A stretch of 64,000 nt of DNA from Desulfoferula mesophila. GTDB taxonomy: Bacteria > Desulfobacterota > Desulfarculia > Desulfarculales > Desulfarculaceae. The stretch's first letter is position 1. Each line of letters starts with the position of its first letter. The stretch lies in assembly GCF_037076455.1 (NCBI RefSeq), contig NZ_AP028679.1:3053501-3117500 (forward strand). Direction: 5' to 3'. A program made the position numbers and the translations under genes. Under the pieces are notes generated by a model. The model saw only the letters and a list, made by a program, of their open reading frames with translations. It was not told the DNA's origin and did no database searches. Of the stretch, positions 16,163 to 24,226 are shown one piece after another.

Positions 16163-16382
16163 CCAGGATCTGACCCGGACCCTCGGGGTTTTGGGCCCGC
16201 GGACCACGGGACCACAGGGAACAGGGGCGGCAGGAAAAAGACGGCCAGCGGCGGCGCACCACCACCTCCAGACACACGCCATACAGCCCGCAATCCACGT
16301 TGCGGTGCTCGGGCACCTGTTCGAAGGCGAGAGGCTTATCCAGGTAAGCCGGCCCGTGGGGCCTGTGGTTGCGATGACGCAT
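16137..16382 (-). CDS. Possible small Cys-rich protein, 81 aa
   Basis: The 323-base gap before the methyltransferase gene holds this minus-strand frame. After RNHRPHGPAYLDKPLAFE it contains the spaced motif C-x3-Y-x2-C-L... then W-P-S-F-S-C-R-P-C (VDCGLYGVCLEVVVRRR followed by WPSFSC). A Cys-x5-6-Cys with a following Trp and CxxC recurs in small putative metal-binding proteins of anaerobes, so I think it is real. ATG at 16380-16382; the RBS is weak. The last 26 bases overlap the TVP38 gene on the other strand. The C-terminal 25 residues lack conservation features and might read through. Confidence 0.42.
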   Translation of the reverse strand: MRHRNHRPHGPAYLDKPLAFEQVPEHRNVDCGLYGVCLEVVVRRRWPSFSCRPCSLWSRGPRAQNPEGPGQILVMPLAAHR

Positions 16383-16485
16383 GGACGCTGCCGAGTTATG
16401 GATTACGATTTCTGCAAATCTAGCACAAGCGCCTACCTCCCGCCAACCCTTGCCACCTATGCTATAGAAGTATACCTTTAGTGGT

Positions 16486-17226
16486 ATGGACACCGTTTTC
16501 GAAGCAGCCGAGGCCCAAGCCTATGAACGCTGGCTGGAGACTCCTACCGGCAAGACCTACGTGCGCGACAGCTGCGCCTTGCTGGATCGCACCTTGGACC
16601 TGCACCCCGGTTGGCGGGTGCTGGACGTGGGCTGCGGCCTGGGAGTGCACCTGGCCCATCTCATGTCCCGGGGCGCCCTGGCCTATGGCCTGGAGGCCGG
16701 GCCGGTGGCCGCGCGGTTGGCCGCGGGCCGCCTGGGCCCCAAGGCCGACATCGAAGTGGGCGACGCCCACGAATTGCCCTACGAGGACAACAGCTTCGAC
16801 GCGGTGATCCTGGTGGACACCCTGCAATTCACCGAGCGCCGGGCCCAGGTGGTGGCCGAGGCGGCCAGGGTGGCCACCAGCCGGGTGTGCCTGGTGGCCA
16901 TGAACCTGCTGGCCCCGCGCACCTGGATGGCCCATTTGCCGGGCGCCGGACATCCCTTTGCCTCAGGCAGGCTGCTGCCTCCCTGGTCCTTGTTTCGCCT
17001 GGTGCGCGAGGTCTTGGGGCCGGTTCCCAGGTCTTGGGCCGGAACGCCTCCCTGGCGGGGCTCCAACCTGCGCCACTGGCCCCTGGGCAGCCACTGGGCC
17101 ATGTGCGCGGCAGTCACCCCTCGTTATCGCACCCGCCCCCTCAGGGTCACCGGCGCCGCGGGAGCCTCCGCTCCCAGGACGGTGGCCAGCCACGGCCGAA
17201 TCAGCGTGTTGCATCGCATAAAATAG
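16486..17226 (+). CDS. Class I SAM-dependent methyltransferase
   Basis: A 246-aa Rossmann-fold methyltransferase. Motif I is VLDVGCGLGVHLA (about residues 42-54), followed by the acidic end of strand 2 (YGLEAG), an acidic loop GDAHELPYEDNSFDAVILVD containing motif post-I and II, and later hydrophobic strands. The C-terminal region is Arg/Trp-rich and may recognise the substrate. ATG 16486. It is the first gene of an apparent operon with the FmdE-like and molybdopterin-binding genes (7 bases then overlap), suggesting a link to molybdenum/tungsten or C1 metabolism, but the methyl acceptor is unknown. Confidence 0.82.
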   Translation: MDTVFEAAEAQAYERWLETPTGKTYVRDSCALLDRTLDLHPGWRVLDVGCGLGVHLAHLMSRGALAYGLEAGPVAARLAAGRLGPKADIEVGDAHELPYEDNSFDAVILVDTLQFTERRAQVVAEAARVATSRVCLVAMNLLAPRTWMAHLPGAGHPFASGRLLPPWSLFRLVREVLGPVPRSWAGTPPWRGSNLRHWPLGSHWAMCAAVTPRYRTRPLRVTGAAGASAPRTVASHGRISVLHRIK

Positions 17227-17233
17227 GAAAGCC

Positions 17234-17890
17234 ATGGACGTGGAACTCACCAAGAACTTACCCCCGGAGGCCATGCCGCCGGTCCCTCCCCTGGAGCAGG
17301 TGGAAAAACTGGTGTCGGCCTCGGCCCGCATCCACGGCCATCTGTGCCCCGGCCAGGTCATCGGCGTACGCATGTCCATCCTGGGCCTGGGCCTCTTGGG
17401 TTATCCCTCCCCCCTGCCCTACCCGGAGATCAAGAACCTGGTGGGGGTGGTGGAAAGCGAGCGCTGCCTGGCCGACGCGGTGGCGGTGGCCAGCGGGTTG
17501 CGCTTTGGGCGCGGTTCCCTTAAATTAATCAACCTGGGTCTGCTGGCGGTCAGCTTCGGCGAAATCTCCAGCGGGCGGGCGGTGCGCCTGATCAGCCGGG
17601 AAAAGGCCCGCAAGCTGGCCTTGGACTATGTTCCCCAGGCGAATAACCCGCACGCGGCCCAAACAGAGGCCTACAAGATAATGCCCAACGACGAGTTGTT
17701 CGACGCGTCCTGGGTGGAGCTCAAGATACCGGCCCACGAGATGCCCGGAGCCAGGCCGCCCAAGATGGCCTGCGAGCAATGCGGGGTGATGGTGCGCAGC
17801 GGCCAGGCGGTCCACCAAGACGGACGCACGCTATGTCCCGTGTGCGCGGGAAGGGCCTATTTCAACCCAGGTGCGAAGTTGGAGTTGTGA
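17234..17890 (+). CDS. FmdE-family protein with C-terminal Zn ribbon
   Basis: FmdE is named from formylmethanofuran dehydrogenase subunit E, but in sulfate reducers and other bacteria without methanogenesis it occurs alone or next to molybdopterin genes. The 218-aa product has the diagnostic HGHLCPGQVIGVRM at about residues 34-47, the conserved CLADAVAV region and a C-terminal ribbon C-E-Q-C ... C-P-V-C-A-G (CEQCGVMV and LCPVCAG). The N-terminal His/Cys set binds a metal in characterised relatives. It begins seven bases after the methyltransferase and its stop overlaps the next start (TGATG). Confidence 0.88.
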   Translation: MDVELTKNLPPEAMPPVPPLEQVEKLVSASARIHGHLCPGQVIGVRMSILGLGLLGYPSPLPYPEIKNLVGVVESERCLADAVAVASGLRFGRGSLKLINLGLLAVSFGEISSGRAVRLISREKARKLALDYVPQANNPHAAQTEAYKIMPNDELFDASWVELKIPAHEMPGARPPKMACEQCGVMVRSGQAVHQDGRTLCPVCAGRAYFNPGAKLEL

Positions 17891-18975
17891 TGGAGTTTGA
17901 TTGCGGCGATCAGTGCGCCGCCGGCCCGGTGGGGCGGCTGGTAAACCTGGAAGACGCCGTGGGCCTGGTCTTGGCCCATGACCTCACCGAGGTTATACCC
18001 GGCCAGAGCAAGGGCCCGGCCTTCAAGAAGGGGCACATGGTCACTCCCACCGACCTGGAGCGTCTGGCCCGCATGGGCAAACGCCACCTGTACGTGCTGG
18101 AAATCGCCCCCCACGAGATGCACGAAAACGAGGCGGCCGAGCAACTGGCCGCCGCGCTTTGCGGCCCCGGGGTGGAGCCCTTGGGCCCGCCCTCGGAAGG
18201 CAAGATCACCCTGGTGGCCGCCCATGACGGCCTTTTCGAGGTGGACCCGGAGCAGTTGACCCGCTTCAACCTGGGCGGCCAGGTGATGTGCGCCACCATC
18301 CACCGCCACTCTCCGGTGAAAAAGGGACATCGACTGGGGGCCACCCGGGCGGTGCCCCTGGTGGTGGAGCGCCAGGCGGTGGCCGAATCCGCGGAGCTGG
18401 CCTCGACCCAGGGCGGCCTGCTCAGGGTGCTGCCCATGGCCCCGCTCCAGGCCGGGGTGGTGGTCACCGGCAACGAGGTGGCCAGCGGGCTCATCGAGGA
18501 CCGCTTCGCCCCCATCGTCACCAATAAGCTCGACAACCTGGGCGCCGGGGTCATGGGGGTGGAGTTCGCCCCCGACGACCGCGCGGCGGTGGCCTTGGCC
18601 ATCAAGAGCCTGGTGCGCCGGGGCGCCGAGATCATCATCACCACCGCGGGCATGAGCGTGGACCCCGACGACGTCACCCGCCTGGCCATCGCCGACGCCG
18701 GCGGGCGCGATCTGCTTTACGGCACTCCGGTGCTGCCCGGGGCCATGTTCCTCTACGGCATGCTGGACGGCCCCCAGGGTGAGCTGCCCATCCTGGGCGT
18801 GCCCGCCTGCGCCCTGTTCCACCCCACCACCATCCTGGACCTGATCCTGCCCCGGGTGTTGGCCGGCGAGCGCTTCACCCGCCAGAGCATCGCCGCCCTG
18901 GCCCACGGAGGCTATTGCCAGGACTGCGCCGATGGTTGCCGCTTCCCGGTGTGCGGCTTTGGCCGGGGTAGCTAA
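17890..18975 (+). CDS. Molybdopterin-binding protein (MoeA/MogA-like domain)
   Basis: A 361-aa cytoplasmic protein. The N-terminal region (LEDAVGLVLAHDLTEVIPG) resembles the MoeA linker. The middle to C-terminal part is a MoCF-type molybdopterin-binding domain: VVVTGNEVASGLIEDRF, then ITTAGMSVDPDDVTR with the GMS/D-x-D catalytic style of MoeA/MogA. The C-terminus ends in a Cys cluster, YCQDCADGCRFPVCGFG, seen in this anaerobe subfamily. It starts at ATG 17890, sharing the A with the FmdE stop. Together the pair probably acts in cofactor insertion or sensing for a molybdo- or tungstoenzyme; no such enzyme is in the window. A convergent terminator follows. Confidence 0.85.
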   Translation: MEFDCGDQCAAGPVGRLVNLEDAVGLVLAHDLTEVIPGQSKGPAFKKGHMVTPTDLERLARMGKRHLYVLEIAPHEMHENEAAEQLAAALCGPGVEPLGPPSEGKITLVAAHDGLFEVDPEQLTRFNLGGQVMCATIHRHSPVKKGHRLGATRAVPLVVERQAVAESAELASTQGGLLRVLPMAPLQAGVVVTGNEVASGLIEDRFAPIVTNKLDNLGAGVMGVEFAPDDRAAVALAIKSLVRRGAEIIITTAGMSVDPDDVTRLAIADAGGRDLLYGTPVLPGAMFLYGMLDGPQGELPILGVPACALFHPTTILDLILPRVLAGERFTRQSIAALAHGGYCQDCADGCRFPVCGFGRGS

Positions 18976-18999
18976 GCTCCGACCCTCGTTTAAAACATC

Positions 19000-19029
19000 A
19001 CGGCCCCACCGCCAAAGCGGTGGGGCCGT
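19000..19029. terminator. Hairpin terminator shared by convergent genes
   Basis: ACGGCCCCACCG (19000-19011) and CGGTGGGGCCGT (19018-19029) form a perfect 12-bp stem with a six-base loop. Flanking T/A residues are sparse, but it is placed between two convergent genes and can act in both directions. Confidence 0.7.
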
Positions 19030-19053
19030 TGCCGTTAAAGGGGAATTTGGCGG

Positions 19054-19893
19054 TTAGTCCGCCTGCAACTTCTCCAGCATCTGGCCCAGGGCCTTGAGGT
19101 GGCTCTTCTCCTCGTCGCCCAGCTCTTGCAGCAACTCCCGGCTCTGGGGAGTGCGCATTACCTGGGCCAGGCGCAGGTACAGGTCCAGGGCCTGGGTCTC
19201 CAGGCCCATGGCCAGCATCACCGCCTCGGTCCGGTCGGCTGAGGCGCCCTGGTGCTCGGCCACGAACTCCTCCACCTTCCAGCCGCCCTCCATGAGAGGG
19301 GCCTCCCCCTGGGCGTCCAGATCGTGGCCCTCGCGCTCCGGCGCGGGCAGCTCCTCCCAGGCCCCGCGCAGGCGCTCCATGTGGCGATCTTCAAAGCCGG
19401 CCAGCCGCTCATAGAGCCGGGCCAACTCGGCGTCCGAGGTGGCCTGGGCCAGGGCCCCGTAACAGGCCCGCAAGCCCCGCTCCAGGGAAAAGGCGGCGGC
19501 CAGCACCTGGGCCGGGCTGTCGCCGGGGTCCATGATCTCCAGACCCCAGGCCTGGGGGCCCCGGGCGGTTTCCCCGTCCCAGGCCTTGATGCCGCCCTCC
19601 AGGTTGTAGACCTCCTTGTAGCCTTGGCCTTGCAACAGTTGGGCCGCCGCCCGGCTGCGTCCGCCCACCGCGCAATAGGTCACCACCGGCTTGTCGCGGT
19701 CCACTTCGTCCAGGCGGCCCGGCAGCTCGGTGATAGGGATGAGCTTGGCCCCCGCCAGATGACGGCCTTCATATTCCCCCGGCTGGCGTACGTCCAACAG
19801 GGTGTACTCGTCCTCACGGTGCTCGTCGCGGTATTTGCGCAGGGCGTCGGGGCTCAGGTTGGGGGCGCGGCGAAACAGCTCCTTGAATTTCAT
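19054..19893 (-). CDS. Rhodanese domain fused to a ferritin-like (rubrerythrin-type) domain
   Basis: The 279-aa product has an N-terminal rhodanese domain (residues ~10-108) with TLLDVRQPGEYEGRHLAGA and the active-site loop YCAVGGRSR, Cys present, so persulfide transfer is possible. After a linker (WGLEIMDPG) a four-helix ferritin-like domain carries Glu residues and ExxH pairs: GFEDRHMERL and DEEKSHLKAL, with FSLERGL and MGLETQAL helices. Such fusions suggest sulfur transfer or peroxide handling in anaerobes. ATG at 19891-19893. It ends a minus-strand run with the fatty acid hydroxylase 19 bases upstream. Confidence 0.86.
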   Translation of the reverse strand: MKFKELFRRAPNLSPDALRKYRDEHREDEYTLLDVRQPGEYEGRHLAGAKLIPITELPGRLDEVDRDKPVVTYCAVGGRSRAAAQLLQGQGYKEVYNLEGGIKAWDGETARGPQAWGLEIMDPGDSPAQVLAAAFSLERGLRACYGALAQATSDAELARLYERLAGFEDRHMERLRGAWEELPAPEREGHDLDAQGEAPLMEGGWKVEEFVAEHQGASADRTEAVMLAMGLETQALDLYLRLAQVMRTPQSRELLQELGDEEKSHLKALGQMLEKLQAD

Positions 19894-19912
19894 GACAAGC
19901 CTTTCCAGAATG

Positions 19913-20707
19913 CTAGCGCACGTAATGGGCGAAGGGCATGACCAACAAGTGGCCCAGGCCCAGCTTCTTTTCGTCGAAGTGGCCGCCCACCCCTATCTTG
20001 ATGCGCTCCTGATTCACGTCGTGCAGGAGAGTGCCCAGAAGGCGGTCCCAGACGCTCAGGATGGTGCCGTAGTTGGTGTTGCGCTCGTTTATCTTTACCG
20101 AGTGGTGGATGCGGTGCATGGAGGGGGGCACGAAAAGCCACCACCATATCCGCTCGAACCAGGCCGGGGCCTTGAGGCTGCTATGCTGAAACTGGGCGGC
20201 CAGCACCAGGCTGGACTCGAAGACGAGCACCCCCAGGAAATCGGCCCCCACAAAAAACACCAGGCCCAGCTTGATGGACTCGCTGATGAACAACTCGCCC
20301 AAATGAAAGCGGGTGGCCGAGGAAACGTCCATGTTCAGGTCCGTATGGTGCACCCGGTGGAAACGCCAAAACAGGGGCACCACGTGGTTGAGCAGGTGCC
20401 AGACCCATAGCAACAGGTCCAGGAAAACCACGGTGACCACCACCTTGGCCCAATAGGGCAAGGGGGTGAGGTTGAGCAGGCCGAGGTGGTTGCGGGTGAC
20501 ATAGGCGCTGACCGTCAGGACCGCCCCGGCAAAGATAATACGCATTGCCAGGCTGTTGAACACGGTGATGCCCAGGTTGACGAACCAGCGCTTGGTCTTG
20601 CTCACCGACGGCCGGCGGTAGGCCACGGCCAACTCCAGGAGCAGAAAAAACACCAAGCCGCCCATGAAGATGCTCATGCGCCAGATGACGAACTCGCTGG
20701 GCGACAA
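19913..20707 (-). CDS. Fatty acid hydroxylase / sterol desaturase family membrane protein
   Basis: A di-iron integral membrane oxidase family (PF04116). The 264-aa protein has four or more helices and the His clusters HLLNH, HRVHH and HRIHHS, with FHLGE and FQHSS between them, giving the full eight-His set expected for the metal site. Family members use O2 to hydroxylate or desaturate lipids, which is notable in a presumed anaerobe. The start is TTG 20705-20707, supported by GGAGG six bases upstream; the next ATG would remove ten residues. Substrate unknown. Confidence 0.86.
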   Translation of the reverse strand: MSPSEFVIWRMSIFMGGLVFFLLLELAVAYRRPSVSKTKRWFVNLGITVFNSLAMRIIFAGAVLTVSAYVTRNHLGLLNLTPLPYWAKVVVTVVFLDLLLWVWHLLNHVVPLFWRFHRVHHTDLNMDVSSATRFHLGELFISESIKLGLVFFVGADFLGVLVFESSLVLAAQFQHSSLKAPAWFERIWWWLFVPPSMHRIHHSVKINERNTNYGTILSVWDRLLGTLLHDVNQERIKIGVGGHFDEKKLGLGHLLVMPFAHYVR

Positions 20708-20755
20708 ACTGCTCCTCCGTTAGCCATGGGCAAACCCCGGCCGTGGACGTTGGGC

Positions 20756-21193
20756 CTACTGTAATTCGGCCATGGCCTTTTTGTAGGCCTCTTTCAGGTT
20801 CTCCAGGGCCTTTTCCAACTCGGGCTTGGCCTGGGCCCAGGCCTCGGCGCTGGCGTCCTTCATGGCCGCCATCTTCTCTTGCACCGCCTTTTGCTTTTGT
20901 TGCAAGTCGGCCAGCACCTGCTTGGCCTTCTCCTGGCCCGCGGCGGCCTGCTCCTTGGCCTTGGCCATGAGTTCGTCGCCCTGCTTCATGAGCGAGTCGT
21001 ACTGTTCGCTGAACTTGGCCATGAGCTCGTCTTTTTGTTGCTTGCTGTAGGCCACGGCCGTGTTCACCGCCTCCTGGGCCTGTTTCTTCACCTGCTCGGC
21101 GGTCACCTTCTGCTCGTCATCCCCGCTGCAACCGGCCAGAGCCAACAAAGCCACGGCCACAATCGCGGCGGTGAGGCAAACCAAACGCTTCAC
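20756..21193 (-). CDS. Coiled-coil lipoprotein
   Basis: A 145-aa protein with a short lipoprotein signal ending LALAGCSGDDEQ, Cys about residue 22. The mature part is one long Lys/Glu/Ala/Gln-rich helix with repeated patterns (AVAYSKQQKDELMAKF, DELMAKAKEQAAAGQEK, QQKQKAVQEKMAAMKD), predicted to form a coiled coil. GTG 21191-21193 has GGAGG five bases upstream, whereas an upstream in-frame start lacks an RBS and would bury the signal. It may be a periplasmic structural or chaperone-like protein; no family is recognised. Confidence 0.78.
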   Translation of the reverse strand: MKRLVCLTAAIVAVALLALAGCSGDDEQKVTAEQVKKQAQEAVNTAVAYSKQQKDELMAKFSEQYDSLMKQGDELMAKAKEQAAAGQEKAKQVLADLQQKQKAVQEKMAAMKDASAEAWAQAKPELEKALENLKEAYKKAMAELQ

Positions 21194-21356
21194 GAAATCC
21201 TCCAAGTTGGATGTTTGAGTTGGCGGTCCATGGTCCGGACGCGGGACCGGCCAAGCCATGGCTAGGCGCCGACCGCGCGGGGGCAAGACCGCCACTACTT
21301 ATTATGCAGGAATAAATGGGGGGAAACCAAATTTTGGGCTGGTCAGGCCCTCCGGC

Positions 21357-21785
21357 TCAGCGGTTGCCGTATACGGCTTTCCAAGGAGCCTGCTTTTTCT
21401 TGTAATAATCGCGCAGGGCCGCCTTGAGGGTCACCGCGGCCAAGACCGCACAGTGGCGATGGGGCTTTTCCAGGCCGCCCAGCTCCGCCTCCACCTCGTC
21501 GGCCCCCACCTGCAGGGCCTGGCTGACCTGACGGCCCTTGATAAGGCTGGTCATGGCGCTGCCGCAGGCCACGGTGTGCAAACATCCATCAGTGAGGAAA
21601 CGGGCGTCGGTGATCACCTCGTCCTGCACCCGCAGATATAACTCGATGCTGTCACCGCAGGTTCCCGAGGGATTGGCGTAGCCGTCCGGATGAGGCAATG
21701 CCCCCAAATTGGCCGGGGTCAAGGCATGGGTCAAAAACTGGTCGCTGGTGCGCCCCAGGCTATCGTCCTCGTAATGCTCGCTCAA
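21357..21785 (-). CDS. IscU/NifU N-terminal-type Fe-S scaffold protein
   Basis: A 142-aa scaffold on which Fe-S clusters are assembled. The three conserved cysteines lie in GTCGDSIELYL, TDGCLHTVACGSAMTSL and PHRHCAVLAAVTLKAAL, the order seen in IscU/NifU. The active-site Asp is in GTCGDS. It stands alone without an adjacent iscS, unlike the canonical isc operon, although the rhodanese fusion lies 1.5 kb downstream. ATG at 21783-21785. The 342-base divergent region to tetR holds no other gene. Confidence 0.88.
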   Translation of the reverse strand: MSEHYEDDSLGRTSDQFLTHALTPANLGALPHPDGYANPSGTCGDSIELYLRVQDEVITDARFLTDGCLHTVACGSAMTSLIKGRQVSQALQVGADEVEAELGGLEKPHRHCAVLAAVTLKAALRDYYKKKQAPWKAVYGNR

Positions 21786-22076
21786 CTTGCTTCCTCCTCG
21801 CTTCGCAAACCCGTGGGTGGCGTATAAAAAATATCCCCCCAGGGCATCCGATGCATATATTTTTTGCGCGTCCTGGCGGCCCCTACCGGGCCATAAACAC
21901 TATCACTCGGAATTTATTGTCAAATTATCCATAAATCTTTAGAAAAACTGTGGCATGTATCGTGCTTCACCAGGGGCCGACACCCGTTTGGAAAGGCATG
22001 ATCGCTAATTAGCAAAGCTTGGAGTGGCGGTCAATGATCCCCGCAAGAAAGCCGGCCGATAAAAATGTCCGCATCC

Positions 22077-22114
22077 TTGACATACGAACAATCGTTTGAT
22101 ACAAACGTTCGTAT
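22077..22114 (+). promoter_or_regulatory. tetR promoter with overlapping palindromic operator
   Basis: TTGACA (22077-22082) and TACAAA (22100-22105) are separated by exactly 17 bases. ATACGAAC at 22082-22089 and GTTCGTAT at 22107-22114 are perfect inverted 8-mers bracketing the -10 box, with inner CGTTTG and CAAACG also inverted. This is the classical position for TetR autorepression of the efflux operon. The RBS GGAGG follows at 22116-22120. Confidence 0.75.
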
Positions 22115-22127
22115 TGGAGGAGCATCC

Positions 22128-22775
22128 ATGAGCCAAACTCAAACCAGGCAGGCCGACCCCACCCGCGAGCGGCTGTTGAACGAGGCGGAGCGGCTGTTTG
22201 CCGGCAAGGGCTACGATGCCGTAAGCCTCAGGGAGATCACCACCGCGGCCGGCACCCATCTGGCGGCGGTGAACTACCATTTCGGCAGCAAGGAAAACCT
22301 GTACCTGGAGGTTTTTCGCCAGCGCTGGGCCCAGCGGACCCGCCAAATCCAGGCACCCTTGCGGGAATTGGCCCAGCGCGATAGCTTCACTCCCGAGGAG
22401 TTGGTGCGCACCATGGCCAAGGCCTTTTTGGCCGGTCCGCTGACCGACCGCGAGCGCATGCTCCACTCCCAACTCATCGCCCGGGAGATGGGCCAGCAAT
22501 CCAAGGCCTTCAAGCTCATATCCGAGGAGGCCATGGCGCCCTTCATGGAGCTGGGCATCGGCATGTGGCGGCGCTGCCTGCCCCAGGAGATTGAAATCGA
22601 CCGCATCAAGTTGATCATGCTTTCCATTTTCGCCCAGGTGCTCTATTTCAATTTCGCCCGCCCGGTGGTAAGCATGGCCACCGGTCGCAAGTACGACCCG
22701 GAGTTCGTGGAACTTATCGTGGATCACATTACCCGCTTCGCCTTGTGCGGGCTCAACGGGAACCAAATCCAATGA
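22128..22775 (+). CDS. TetR/AcrR family repressor of the efflux operon
   Basis: A 215-aa regulator. The N-terminal DNA-binding helix-turn-helix is the typical TetR pattern: RERLLNEAERLFAGKGYDAV, then SLREITTAAGTHLAAVNYHFGSKENLY. The C-terminal ligand domain has a CerR/YbiH-like region (TFLAGPLTDRERMLHSQL). ATG 22128 is preceded by GGAGG with an eight-base gap. Its stop overlaps the ATG of the outer membrane gene (ATGA), so repressor and pump are co-transcribed and probably autorepressed through the palindrome in the promoter. The inducing compound is unknown. Confidence 0.92.
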   Translation: MSQTQTRQADPTRERLLNEAERLFAGKGYDAVSLREITTAAGTHLAAVNYHFGSKENLYLEVFRQRWAQRTRQIQAPLRELAQRDSFTPEELVRTMAKAFLAGPLTDRERMLHSQLIAREMGQQSKAFKLISEEAMAPFMELGIGMWRRCLPQEIEIDRIKLIMLSIFAQVLYFNFARPVVSMATGRKYDPEFVELIVDHITRFALCGLNGNQIQ

Positions 22776-24220
22776 AGCGTCGTTTCACCTGGGCCCTCGC
22801 ACCCCTGGCCCTGGGCCTGCTCTTGGCCGTGGCCGGTTGCATCAAGGTGGGGCCCGACTACCAGCGTCCCGACTTCGCCTTCAAGGTGCCCCAGACCTAT
22901 GATCAGGCCAAGAGCAAGGTCCCCTATCACGAGTTGGACCGCTGGTGGGAGCAATTCGGCGACCCCCAGCTCAACCAGGTCGTAGGGGACGTGCTCAAAA
23001 ACAACCTGGACCTGCAGGAAACCGCCGGGCGGGTGTTGGAGCTCAGGGCCTCTTTCGTGCAAAGCCGGGCCGCGCGCTTTCCCACGGTCAACCTGAACGG
23101 CTCGGGCAAGAAGCAGCGCACCACCACCGCCTTGAACTTGCCCACCAACCAGACCACCGGCTATGAGCTGGAAACCTACCAGCTTTCCCTGGCCGCCAGC
23201 TTCGAGGTGGACCTCTGGGGCAAACTGGCCCGGTCCGAGGACGCGGCCAGGGCCAGCCTGTTGCAAGCCGAGGAAAGCCGCCGCACCGTGGCCCAGACCG
23301 TGGTCAGCTCCGCGGTGACCGGCTATTTCAATATCCGGGCCATCCAGCGGCGCCTGGTGGTCAACCAAAACAGCATCGAGGCCTACACCAGGAGCGTGGA
23401 GTTCGTGGAAGGCCGCTATCGCCGGGGCCTGACCAGCGCCCTGGATCTGCGGCAGGCCCGGCGCTCCCTGGCCCAGGCCAAGGCGGCCACCCCCGCCCTG
23501 GAGCAGGAGCTGGGCCTGGCCCAGCAACAGTTGGCCGTGCTCTTGGGCCGCTACCCCGAGATCAAACCCGACCCGGACCCGGGCATCGACTACCTGGCCC
23601 GCATGCGGCCGGTGCCTCCGGGCCTGCCCTCGGAGCTGCTCCTGCGCCGCCCGGACCTAAAGGCCGCCGAGGCGGGGCTCAAGTCCCTCAGCGAAAAGAT
23701 CGGCGTGGCCCGGGCGGCCCGCTTCCCCTCCATCACCCTCACCGGAGGCTACGGCTACGCGGACAACGCCCTGCACAGCCTGTTCACGCCGGCCAACGAG
23801 CTTTGGAACCTGGCCCTGGGCCTGACTCAGCCGATTTTCAACGCGGGCAGCCTGGCCGCCCAGGAAGAGGCCGCCCGGGCCCGCTACGCCCAGGGGGTGT
23901 CGGTCTACGCCAAGACGGTGCTCAACGCCTTTGCCGAGGTGGAGGGCGCCTTGTTCAGCCGGCAGCAGCAGGAAATAAGGCGCCAGTTGCTCAAGGACGC
24001 GGCGCGGGAGGCGGCGGCCACCCAGAGCACGGCGCAAAACCGCTACATCCACGGCCTGCAGGATTATCTGTCCGTGCTGGACGCCCAACGCACCCGCTAC
24101 AACCTTGACGACCAGCTGGTGCAAAACGAGCTTTCCGTATTAACCAATCGCGTAACCTTGTACCGGGCCTTGGGCGGTGGCTGGGCCAAGCCCCCGGCCC
24201 TGGCCAAGGCGGAGAAGTAG
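22772..24220 (+). CDS. Outer membrane efflux lipoprotein, NodT/OprM family
   Basis: The outer membrane channel of an RND tripartite pump. The 482-aa protein has a lipobox (LLLAVAGC) and begins the mature part with IKVGPDYQRP, the hallmark of NodT-family channels. Two outer-membrane-factor repeats follow; LDLQETAGRVLELRA and a helical second half (SLAAQEEAARARYAQGVSVY) match the pattern. ATG 22772 overlaps the tetR stop. The adaptor and permease genes follow after six and three bases. Confidence 0.92.
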   Translation: MKRRFTWALAPLALGLLLAVAGCIKVGPDYQRPDFAFKVPQTYDQAKSKVPYHELDRWWEQFGDPQLNQVVGDVLKNNLDLQETAGRVLELRASFVQSRAARFPTVNLNGSGKKQRTTTALNLPTNQTTGYELETYQLSLAASFEVDLWGKLARSEDAARASLLQAEESRRTVAQTVVSSAVTGYFNIRAIQRRLVVNQNSIEAYTRSVEFVEGRYRRGLTSALDLRQARRSLAQAKAATPALEQELGLAQQQLAVLLGRYPEIKPDPDPGIDYLARMRPVPPGLPSELLLRRPDLKAAEAGLKSLSEKIGVARAARFPSITLTGGYGYADNALHSLFTPANELWNLALGLTQPIFNAGSLAAQEEAARARYAQGVSVYAKTVLNAFAEVEGALFSRQQQEIRRQLLKDAAREAAATQSTAQNRYIHGLQDYLSVLDAQRTRYNLDDQLVQNELSVLTNRVTLYRALGGGWAKPPALAKAEK

Positions 24221-24226
24221 ACGATC

